NCBI GenBank assembly: GCA_030430725.1
Contig: JAUIKP010000011.1
Span: 1-18,305, forward strand
DNA from: Nitrospiria bacterium
GTDB lineage: Bacteria; Nitrospirota; Nitrospiria; Nitrospirales; UBA8639
DNA length: 18,305 nucleotides
Reading direction: 5' to 3'
In this document: piece by piece, positions 8,288 to 14,899 of the stretch
How positions within the stretch are numbered: the first letter of the stretch is position 1
Layout: the number at the start of each line of letters is the position of its first letter
Notes under the pieces: generated by a model
The model's input: only the letters and a program-made list of their open reading frames with translations
The model's database searches: none
Told to the model about the DNA's origin: nothing
Position numbers and translations under genes: made by a program

Positions 8288-8601
8288 ACACCTCATTATT
8301 ATCATTTCGAGTTGGTCTCATGAAAACGGGAAAGGGTATTGCCAATGGCAGAAATTTTCGGAGAACTGAGCTTTCAGTACGTATTAACGAACATGATCCT
8401 GGCCGGTTTCCTTTGCGGAGAGTGCTTAACCGCCAGAATGAACCCGGTATTCTGGCGTAGACCGATGCCACTTCTAAATGGATTCCGATGAAAAGTAGGC
8501 CGAAAAACGGCGCTCTTCCTGAATTCGACCAAGAAGGAACATTCATATACTTGGGTCAAGCAATTCCTGCAGGAGTCTGTACGGCTAAGAGGGAGGTAAT
8601 G
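8288..8601. other. Leader or intergenic stretch before the PDZ gene
   Basis: A 46-codon frame at 8320-8460 has no ribosome site and no recognisable similarity, so I do not call it. The region holds one strong hairpin (8431-8457). The PDZ frame stays open upstream to 8488, but the ribosome site places its start near 8602. Confidence 0.4.
8431..8457. other. Perfect 9-bp inverted repeat
   Basis: CGCCAGAAT and ATTCTGGCG flank a 9-base loop. No T-run follows, so it is not a standard terminator. It may be a protein-binding site or an RNA hairpin between the zinc-ribbon gene and the PDZ gene. Confidence 0.45.
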
Positions 8602-9096
8602 ATGAACATGATTCGTTCGACTATCCAACACAGGGTCCACCAGCTTGCCGGAATGATGGCTCACATTGGCCAAGCCGCGATTGCAAGCATGGTCCTGGCT
8701 TTCTCATTGGGAACCCCCTATCTTCTTCATGCCGAACCGGCTCCCCAGGCCATGACCAAGGAACAGGCCCTAAAGCTGGGAGAAGACTTCGGCATCATCG
8801 TTGGAGAGGTGGACGAGGAGATACGGGATTTTCTGGGGTTAGAGCGCGCAAACGGCGTGGTGGTCTTTGAGGTGATCGGGGGAAAACCTGCGGCCTTGGC
8901 CGGGATAAAACCGCGGGCCCTCATCAAGGAAATCAATTCTGTCGAGGTAACCACCCTGGAGGATTTCGGCCTGGCTCTCCAGGAAGCGTTGCCCATAGAA
9001 AATTTTTCCGTGGCAACATATGAACCGTCTGACCCCGACAACCAGGGTATCAGCGGAGGAATAAACTTTCACTTTGTTCGTATTGAAAAGAGCTAA
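8602..9096 (+). CDS. Exported PDZ-domain protein
   Basis: This 164-residue protein has an N-terminal signal sequence: a long n-region, a hydrophobic stretch A-A-I-A-S-M-V-L-A-F-S-L-G (residues 25-37), and a likely cleavage site after L-L-H-A (about residue 44). Export to the periplasm is expected. Residues about 63-130 form one PDZ domain, with a G-I-I-V-G-E-V start and N-G-V-V-V-F-E-V-I-G-G-K-P-A-A-L-A-G-I, the usual ligand-loop pattern seen in HtrA-type proteases. There is no protease domain, so it is probably an adaptor or peptide-binding protein. GGAGG (8592-8596) lies 5 bases before the ATG at 8602. ATG codons at 8599 and 8608 are alternatives. The frame opens further upstream, but without a ribosome site. 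Confidence 0.82.
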   Translation: MNMIRSTIQHRVHQLAGMMAHIGQAAIASMVLAFSLGTPYLLHAEPAPQAMTKEQALKLGEDFGIIVGEVDEEIRDFLGLERANGVVVFEVIGGKPAALAGIKPRALIKEINSVEVTTLEDFGLALQEALPIENFSVATYEPSDPDNQGISGGINFHFVRIEKS

Positions 9097-9511
9097 ACCG
9101 GCTACCGTTCTTTCCTGAAATCAGGAGGGGAATTCACGTTTGAAAACCCGAAATTTGAGGGGATTTTCAAAACAAGCGAAACACGTTTCTCTCCAGGTTC
9201 TTTCCTGTCTCTACCTTTCGACTTAATCAACTACTGTTCTCTTTCACCCGGAAGACTCCTCTGTTCCCGAAATTTTTGAGCAACAGCCCCTGGGGCAGGG
9301 CCAACATACCTGCCGTCCGTTTGCGGGGGACCACCTTTCCACGATAGGCAGAGCCTACCAACGATATCACATTCCAACGAGTGATTGGGTGAGGAAGCTC
9401 TTCGGCGGGAGACACTCAGAAACGATGGAAAGCGGAATGGCTTACATTCCCAGGGGTAATTCCCATGTCCTGTTGAAGACAAAGGCCAATCAACCTTGAT
9501 GTTAGCCATGA
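9097..9511. other. Convergent intergenic region, no gene seen
   Basis: This stretch lies between the ends of the PDZ gene (plus) and the HxlR gene (minus). It contains a weak inverted repeat, TTTGAAAA/TTTTCAAA near 9139-9173, and TCCTGA/TCAGGA near 9113-9126. Neither is a clear terminator. Frames of 60-90 codons on the minus strand lack any motif. Confidence 0.45.
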
Positions 9512-9955
9512 TTACCGAACTCTACCGTTCAGCTTTTCCCTTTTTGAGGGGGAAATCCCGGAATAGCGAGCTACCGTTTTTCTTTTTTTGGATTCTTTCC
9601 CCTGAATGTTGGTGTTTGCGGTTTTTTTGGTCTCCAGATCCTGCCATCGTCCAGCCAATGTATTAATTTGATCAAGAATCGTGGTGAGTTCACGGCCTTC
9701 TGTCGTAAGTCCATAGGTCACCTGGGGAGGAATGGTCGGGGCTTGGTGACGAAAGATAATTTCAGCCCTCTCCAACAATCGTAATCGCTCCGTCAACATT
9801 TTTGATGAAATACCCGGCATTTGCCGCTTGAGTTGGCCAAAACGGGTTTCTCCATTGTTGTGCAGACGGCAAAGGATATAAATCGTCCACGGCCCGGCAA
9901 GAACACGAAGGAGAGAATCCAGCGGACATCCAAAGGAACTGGGGGGCAATTTCAT
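9512..9955 (-). CDS. HxlR-family winged-helix transcriptional regulator
   Basis: This 147-residue DNA-binding protein has the HxlR (YodB/HypR) fold in residues 9-110. Landmarks are G-C-P-L-D near the N-terminus, then L-A-G-P-W-T-I-Y-I-L and R-F-G-Q-L-K-R-Q-M-P-G-I-S-S-K-M-L-T-E-R-L-R-L-L-E (recognition helix), and V-T-Y-G-L-T-T-E-G-R-E-L in the wing. Cys10 is at the position of the conserved redox-active cysteine of this family, and Cys29 is a second candidate thiol. A lysine- and arginine-rich tail of about 35 residues follows and is unusual. No strong Shine-Dalgarno is seen. Its promoter overlaps operator copy 2, so negative autoregulation is likely. It is divergent from zinc-ribbon gene 2. 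Confidence 0.9.
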   Translation of the reverse strand: MKLPPSSFGCPLDSLLRVLAGPWTIYILCRLHNNGETRFGQLKRQMPGISSKMLTERLRLLERAEIIFRHQAPTIPPQVTYGLTTEGRELTTILDQINTLAGRWQDLETKKTANTNIQGKESKKRKTVARYSGISPSKREKLNGRVR

Positions 9956-9959
9956 GGTT

Positions 9960-10007
9960 ACTTTTTAGTACCTACTTTACTTTTGTAACTAGTTACTTAT
10001 CATAACT
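9960..10007 (+). promoter_or_regulatory. Predicted HxlR-type operator, copy 2
   Basis: This is the second copy of the 48-bp element, with 4 differences from 8001-8048. It keeps the palindrome GTAACTAGTTAC (9985-9996), TACT-N7-TGTA (9973-9987, one base off) and AGTACCTA (9967-9974), which faces TAGTTACT (9990-9997). It lies between the HxlR gene and zinc-ribbon gene 2, starting 5 bases from the regulator's ATG and ending 51 bases before the zinc-ribbon ATG. One bound regulator could thus control both directions. Confidence 0.75.
9976..10003 (+). promoter_or_regulatory. Candidate promoter of zinc-ribbon gene 2
   Basis: TTTACT (9976-9981), a 16-base spacer and TATCAT (9998-10003, 5 of 6 to the consensus -10). 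The same hexamers and spacing recur before zinc-ribbon gene 1. The palindrome sits within the spacer. Confidence 0.45.
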
Positions 10008-10027
10008 AGGATTGGGTCAAGGTTCAA
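9999..10027 (-). promoter_or_regulatory. Promoter of the HxlR gene
   Basis: Read on the minus strand, TTGAAC (complement of 10022-10027) and TATGAT (complement of 9999-10004) are separated by exactly 17 bases. This is a good sigma-70 promoter, with transcription expected to start near 9992 and a leader of about 37 bases. Its -10 box overlaps the operator and the -10 of the opposing promoter. Confidence 0.65.
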
Positions 10028-10058
10028 GTGGACCCTTTCCGAGGGAAGAAATAATTTT

Positions 10059-10286
10059 ATGGCAACTGAACAGATGGGCACAGAGATGATGAAATGCCAA
10101 CGATGTAAAGGGCTGTTAGTACGGGATAGCATTTATAATCTCGACGGGCAATTTTACCATCTAGAAGTGTTGAGGTGCCTCAACTGCGGAGAAACGGTTG
10201 ATGCGACCATTCTCAAAGTCCGCGGAATGAAAATTGACCAGAGGAAAAAAAAAGAATTTCAGTTGCCCCCAAAGCACGTCAATTAA
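10059..10286 (+). CDS. Small zinc-ribbon protein, paralogue 2
   Basis: This 75-residue protein has C-Q-R-C and C-L-N-C pairs spaced as in the 8099-8287 protein. The two share V-R-D-S, N-x-D-G-Q-F and R-C-L-N-C-G, with 27 of 46 aligned residues identical. It has a longer N-terminus (MATEQMGTEM) and a basic tail. Function unknown. GAGGGA (10041-10046) is 12 bases from the ATG at 10059. ATGs at 10074 and 10089 are possible, but the matching distance from the operator favours 10059. The sigma-factor gene follows after about 170-200 bases and could be on the same transcript. Confidence 0.85.
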   Translation: MATEQMGTEMMKCQRCKGLLVRDSIYNLDGQFYHLEVLRCLNCGETVDATILKVRGMKIDQRKKKEFQLPPKHVN

Positions 10287-10348
10287 GGGATCAGTTGAAG
10301 GAAAGGCTCGACGGAATCCGAACCCAAATCTGAAGCCAGCGTGAAAAA

Positions 10349-10371
10349 GAGACCGGAATACAGGGGGTCTC
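10349..10371. other. Inverted repeat between zinc-ribbon gene 2 and the sigma factor
   Basis: GAGACC and GGTCTC form a 6-bp stem with an 11-base loop. No T-run follows. It may be a weak attenuator or chance. Confidence 0.25.
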
Positions 10372-10482
10372 GAATATGGTGGTGAAGAAAGAGTGTCATG
10401 CCCAGAGGGAAGGATTTATATCAGGCGCCAAGAACAATTCGGTTGCACATGATTGCTGTTCGCAAGAGAAAGCGGGATCACC

Positions 10483-12135
10483 ATGGCATCCAGTGAATTG
10501 TTACATCAATCCTTGCAACGCCCGGGAAAAAAGAAACGGGTCGTGAAACATTACTCCCTCCGGCAGGATGGTCTTATGCATTCATCCGGTGTGGCCGTGG
10601 AATTATCAGCCCCATTTCAGACTGTTCGCTCCTCTTTTGAGGAAAGGGGCCGAAAGACCACCAAGAGGATGCCGGACTCCTATCCTGACGAATTCACTGA
10701 ACCTCTCCATCACTATCATGAAGACCCCGTCACCGCCAATATGACGATCCCTCTCTTTTTGAAGGACATTGGTCGAGTTCCGCTGTTGACACGAGATACC
10801 GAGCTCCAGCTTGCTCAACAGATCAAAGAGGGGACTCATAACCTGATCGTAACCCTTTTCAGTTTACCCATCATCCTTGTTCGGCTGCTTGCGCTTCGAG
10901 ATCAATTGCACACAGGAGACCTCCGTGTCAGTGATCTGGTCATCATGAGTTCCGCAACCGGGCCAGAGGGCGAAACTCCTGCATCCGAAACCCAACACGA
11001 GACAGGACACAATTTTCACAAGACGCTCAAGCATCTTGATGCAATCGCCCGGTTAGCCAAACGTTTTCTGCCCCATTTTGCGCAACGTCTGGCCATAGAG
11101 AATTCCGCGCCGGATAATTTTCGTACGTCTCCCTCCTTCAAAAAACCTATTCAACAATTAATAAAAGAAATCGATGCCTTGAACTTGCGCCCGGACGTAC
11201 AGGAAACCCTGATTCAGGGAATTCACCAAATTAAAGAAGAAATTCGCACTCACCAACAGAACGTGAAAACCAGGCGCCGCAAACAACACGGAAGTATCTC
11301 CAGAAAAGCTCTGGCACGTATTCGGGAAATCGAGGAGTCTCTTATTTTGATGCCGCACCTGGAATTTTTGCAATCCTGTGAAACCCTTGAACAGACCGTC
11401 GCCCAGGTTCATCAGACAAAAGCCAAAATGGTTGAAGCCAATCTGCGATTAGTCGTGAGTGTGGCTAAACATTACACCAACCGCGGGCTACATTTTTTGG
11501 ATCTAGTCCAAGAGGGCAACATTGGGTTGATGAGAGCGGTCGATAAGTTTGATTATGCACGTGGCTATAAGTTCAGTACCTATGCCACATGGTGGATTCG
11601 ACAGGGCATCACCAGAGCCATTGCCGAAAAAGGGAATACGATTCGAAGGCCGGTACACATCTATGAGATTACCCAAAAAATCAAGAAGACCTCACAGCAT
11701 CTTACTCAACGGTTGAGACGGACGCCGACTCTTCAAGAACTGGCGGAAAACACCGGGCTACCTGTTGCAAAAGTGCAAGGAATCTTGGAGGGCTCCTATG
11801 ATCCCGTTTCCCTGGACTCCCCGTTGGATGAATCTGGTGACGTCACATTCGGAGATATGTTTGAGGATCATGAAGCGCCTTCACCGTTAAAGATTTCGGA
11901 GGAATACAGCTCGAAGGCCGCCATCTCCCGCCTCTTTAAAGCCTTGAACCCACGTGAAGAACGCATTCTTCGCATGCGGTTTGGCATCGGGTACGACGAA
12001 GAATTTACATTGGAGGAAATCGGACAAACCTTAGGGGTCACTCGAGAACGGATCCGACAGATCGAAACCATCGCCTTAAAAAAATTGCGGGAACCGGGTT
12101 GTCGCCGGCAACTGGAAAATTTAGTGAAAAATTGA
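10483..12135 (+). CDS. RpoD-like sigma-70 factor, group 1/2 type
   Basis: This RNA polymerase sigma subunit has 550 residues from the ATG at 10483. A TTG at 10453 would add ten. After a poorly conserved N-terminus with no recognisable region 1.1 comes region 1.2 (about 81-117), then a non-conserved insert of nearly 200 residues like that of proteobacterial RpoD. Region 2 (about 313-400) holds [20 protein letters not shown] and [13 protein letters not shown]. Region 3 and region 4 (about 487-545) follow, the latter with T-L-E-E-I-G and T-R-E-R-I-R-Q-I-E. The -35-reading residues of region 4.2 match RpoD. In region 2.4 the usual Gln that reads the -10 box is Lys (codon 11629-11631), in [11 protein letters not shown]. 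It is therefore probably a secondary housekeeping-like sigma with altered -10 preference. It lies after zinc-ribbon gene 2. Confidence 0.92.
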   Translation: MASSELLHQSLQRPGKKKRVVKHYSLRQDGLMHSSGVAVELSAPFQTVRSSFEERGRKTTKRMPDSYPDEFTEPLHHYHEDPVTANMTIPLFLKDIGRVPLLTRDTELQLAQQIKEGTHNLIVTLFSLPIILVRLLALRDQLHTGDLRVSDLVIMSSATGPEGETPASETQHETGHNFHKTLKHLDAIARLAKRFLPHFAQRLAIENSAPDNFRTSPSFKKPIQQLIKEIDALNLRPDVQETLIQGIHQIKEEIRTHQQNVKTRRRKQHGSISRKALARIREIEESLILMPHLEFLQSCETLEQTVAQVHQTKAKMVEANLRLVVSVAKHYTNRGLHFLDLVQEGNIGLMRAVDKFDYARGYKFSTYATWWIRQGITRAIAEKGNTIRRPVHIYEITQKIKKTSQHLTQRLRRTPTLQELAENTGLPVAKVQGILEGSYDPVSLDSPLDESGDVTFGDMFEDHEAPSPLKISEEYSSKAAISRLFKALNPREERILRMRFGIGYDEEFTLEEIGQTLGVTRERIRQIETIALKKLREPGCRRQLENLVKN

Positions 12136-12482
12136 TTGCGTCATTTGCGCTTCACATGGTGACCATAATCTCTATGGAATTCCTGCGGATTCAGCGGCCA
12201 CGCAAAAAAATGACGATGGTTCTCTAACATCCTGGAGGCATACCCAACGGTTATGGGCGAAGACAACCTTCCCCGATCACCAACATCATTGTTCCAACTC
12301 AGTGAGGTCATTCTTGGCCTTCAACTAGGGATTCCCCCAGTTATGAAGGGTTTCGTTTTCCCGTACAATCATCATTGCTAAGCCTGTCACCAAAAATCCT
12401 CTACCCCAAACAATAGCCACCAGCCTGGCATTCAAAAGAGGCATCTTCTTACATTTCAGAGCCCAGGGGAAATTCGAACATC
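12136..12482. other. Intergenic stretch, nothing recognised
   Basis: I see a short CCATA-ATCTC-TATGG hairpin near 12164 and a 40-odd-codon frame from 12254 without a ribosome site or motif. No promoter or terminator can be called with confidence. Confidence 0.4.
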
Positions 12483-13472
12483 ATGAAGATTGCCTTAACC
12501 GGTGATGTCATGCTTGAACGACTCGTCGACAAGCGGATCGTAAGCAACCTTTCGCTTGGCCCCGAGACCATCTGGGGGAATACGCTGCCCCTCTTCAGGT
12601 CAGCCGCCTGCCGGTTAATCAACCTGGAATGTGTGGTTAGCAGTCGTGGTCAGCCATGGAAGCCCAAGATGAAGGCATTTCATTTTCGGGCGAATCGGCA
12701 TGCCATCAGAATTCTTCATGCCGCCCGGGTGAATTGCGCCACCCTCGCCAACAACCATGTGTTGGATTTTGGCCCGGAAGCCCTCCTGAACTGCCTCAAC
12801 CTGTTGGACCAAGCCGGCATTCAGCACACCGGGGCGGGTTCACAATTAGAGGGAGCGCTGGCACCGGCCTTCCTGGATCTTCCACAAGGCCGGATTGCCG
12901 TGATCGCCCTGACGGATAATGAGCCAGAATGGGAAGCGACAGAATCCCAACCGGGCGTGAACAATGTGGACTGGGATTCGAAGGGACTCCGCTCCTCCTA
13001 TCGAAAACGCATTGCCGGCGTCATCGACCATGCACGACGGCACGCATCCTTCATCATTACCAGTGCGCACATCGGGCCAAACTGGGGAGCACCTTCTCGA
13101 GCGATGCGTACATTGGCCCACCAACTCCTGGACTTAGAAGGGGACTGCTATTGGGGACATTCCAATCACACCCCGCAGGGCATTGAACTCTACCAGGGAA
13201 AGGTAATTGTGTATTCCTCCGGTGATTTCGTCGATGACTACGCCATCGATCCGGATGTACGCAATGATTTATCCTTTCTCTTCAGCGTGGAAGAACAGGG
13301 AGGGAAGATTGAGCGCCTGCGCTTGTTTCCAATCCGAATTGAGAATTTCCAGGTTCACCGTGCCACCGGATCAGATGTCCCGTGGCTTCAGCATTCAATC
13401 CGGACAAAATGTCGTGCGTTTCACACTGATGTCAGCTTTCAAGATGGCATTGACACGATCACGGTCACATAA
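12483..13472 (+). CDS. CapA-family (PGA_cap) metallophosphatase-like protein
   Basis: This 329-residue protein has the calcineurin-like fold of the CapA/PgsA family, first known from poly-gamma-glutamate capsule synthesis. Motifs in order are L-T-G-D-V-M-L-E (Asp8), I-N-L-E-C-V-V (Asn48, Glu50), L-A-N-N-H-V-L-D-F-G (Asn91, His92), S-A-H-I-G-P-N-W-G (His196) and G-H-S-N-H-T-P-Q-G-I-E (His226, His229), then V-I-V-Y-S-S-G-D-F-V. The metal-binding residues expected for the fold are all present. There is no signal peptide or anchor, and no capB or capC neighbour, so it is probably a cytoplasmic phosphoesterase rather than a capsule gene. AGGGGA (12465-12470) lies 12 bases before the ATG. It stands alone. 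Confidence 0.88.
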   Translation: MKIALTGDVMLERLVDKRIVSNLSLGPETIWGNTLPLFRSAACRLINLECVVSSRGQPWKPKMKAFHFRANRHAIRILHAARVNCATLANNHVLDFGPEALLNCLNLLDQAGIQHTGAGSQLEGALAPAFLDLPQGRIAVIALTDNEPEWEATESQPGVNNVDWDSKGLRSSYRKRIAGVIDHARRHASFIITSAHIGPNWGAPSRAMRTLAHQLLDLEGDCYWGHSNHTPQGIELYQGKVIVYSSGDFVDDYAIDPDVRNDLSFLFSVEEQGGKIERLRLFPIRIENFQVHRATGSDVPWLQHSIRTKCRAFHTDVSFQDGIDTITVT

Positions 13473-13905
13473 CATTTAACGGTTTGCATTTCACTTATCG
13501 GACAATGCCGGATGAATTGAATTCTGAACTCTTATCCCTCTTTCTTTCATCCTACCCATTGATGCTTAGCGGAGATCCATCCGAAGGAACGAGAAGAGAG
13601 ATTGCTGCCAACGACTGCAGGAATGACGGAGGAAGGTGGATGCCCGATTGAACATGTCCGGCATGACAGCCTTGCTCCCTCATCCCCGCGGTCCGGAGCG
13701 GGGATCCATCCGAACAGATCCTTCGCCATCGGGTCAGGATGACAGGCTGATTGAGAGTTATCTCCAAGGACGCATGGTTCGTCCAATGGCTGACGGGGAA
13801 AATTCATACACCTAAAAGAATCGCGCCTTTCCTATGGAAATGCACCCTGCCGGAGTATAATGAGGCTGTCATTTCCAAACCGCCACTTACGCAGGGAGGA
13901 AGGAT
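13473..13905. other. Intergenic region with repeats upstream of the malic enzyme remnant
   Basis: The direct repeat at 13568-13745 takes up the centre. No gene is supported. The last bases (GGGAGGAAGG before 13906) are the ribosome site of the decayed malic enzyme gene. Confidence 0.5.
13568..13745. repeat. Imperfect direct repeat of two units with shared ends
   Basis: Unit 1 (13568-13629) and unit 2 (13697-13745) both open with AGCGG(A/G)GATCCATCCGAA, 17 of 18 bases identical, and both close with GGAATGACGG or AGGATGACAG. Between the units CCCCGC-N8-GCGGGG (13684-13703) forms a hairpin. The middles of the units are not alike. This looks like a degenerate intergenic repeat family. Only these two copies are visible here. 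Confidence 0.55.
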
Positions 13906-14871
13906 ATGCTCGATAAGGAAGAATTATTGGCCAACGCAAGGGAACCGGCCAAACGAGCCATTCCTCTCCAAACCTTCCATAAAGGAAAAGTGCAGCTCCT
14001 TCCCACGTGCAGTATCAGAAATTTGAGTGTCTTTTCCATTTGGGACACGCCGGGCATCGTGGAGCCCTGCAAAGCCATTTCCGCAATTCCTTCCCTCGTT
14101 AGCGAACACACGAACAAAGCGAACTGCATTGCTATTGTCCCGTATGGAACGCGTGTGCAGGGGGTTTGGAGATATCGGACCCGAAGCCGGCCTTCCCGTC
14201 ATGGAACGCAAAGCCCTGCTGTTCAGATACCTGGGAGGGCTCGATGCTGTCCCTCTGTGCTTAAGCACCAACGATCCGGAAAAACTGATCGGACGACCAA
14301 ATCCCTGGAACCCTCTTTGGGCGGAATGAATCTCGAGGATATCGCCCAACCCAAATGTTGTCGCATCCTGGAGACCCTCCGGCAGAACATGACCATACCC
14401 GTCTGGCATGATGAGCAACAAGGATCAGCCACCGTCATCCTTACAGGATCGCTGAATGCCTTGAACCTGGTCGGAGAAGCCTCAACAGCATTCGCATCGC
14501 CATGATCGGGATGGGAGCCGCCAATGTCGCCACCTATCGACTGCGCAAATCGGCCGGAATCGATCCCGAGAAGATCATCGCCTGCGATCGACAGGGTATT
14601 TTGCAAAAGGACCGCGCAGACATTGAAGCAGGCCAAAGGCGATTATGCCGACAAATGGAAGGTGTATCCACGGGTGCTCGTCGCCACCGCCCTCCAAGCC
14701 CAGGAAGAGGGCATCACGGCCCTCAAGAAATCTCGAACACAACTGCACGAGGAAGGCACGTACATGATTACCCAAGCCCTCAACGCCGCCCAGTTTCTCA
14801 TGAAGGAACAGATCATTCCTCCCCTGCTTTGGGACCTGTCATATCCATACGCCCGGCATAGGGCCAGATAG
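13906..14871 (+). pseudogene. NAD-dependent malic enzyme, frameshifted and internally deleted
   Basis: Pieces of one malic enzyme (malate to pyruvate and CO2) can be read in order but in changing frames. The first reads [17 protein letters not shown] and H-T-N-K to Y-G-T-R-V-Q-G. The next reads [13 protein letters not shown], then N-L-E-D-I-A-Q-P-K-C, V-W-H-D-E-Q-Q-G, G-M-G-A-A-N-V-A and K-D-R-A-D-I-E. The last is Y-A-D-K-W-K, joined directly to C-terminal sequence V-Y-P-R to L-M-K-E-Q-I-I-P-P. Frame changes lie near 14160 (+1, in a run of G), 14289 (-1), 14477 (-1) and 14631 (+1). At about 14658-14664 some 150-180 family residues are missing, including most of the C-terminal half of the NAD-binding domain and the A-N-P-x-P-E-I motif. 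The ribosome site GGAGGAAGG and the ATG remain. It cannot make active enzyme. Confidence 0.9.
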
Positions 14872-14899
14872 GGTAAAATAGTTTAGAGGGGACTGAACG

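Noticed and set aside
8320..8460. 46-codon small gene between zinc-ribbon gene 1 and the PDZ gene
   Set aside because: No Shine-Dalgarno before the ATG, no motif, and its end consists of the hairpin sequence.
9960..10007. CRISPR-like repeats, given the AT-rich repeated motif
   Set aside because: Only two copies almost 2 kb apart, each upstream of a gene, with no spacer array and no cas genes.
14155..14165. Programmed frameshifting at the G run in the malic enzyme
   Set aside because: Three further frame changes and a large internal deletion show plain decay. Malic enzymes are not known to use frameshifting.
13924..14421. 165-codon minus-strand frame over the malic enzyme remnant
   Set aside because: The plus strand clearly reads as malic enzyme pieces in order, so the opposite frame is a by-product.
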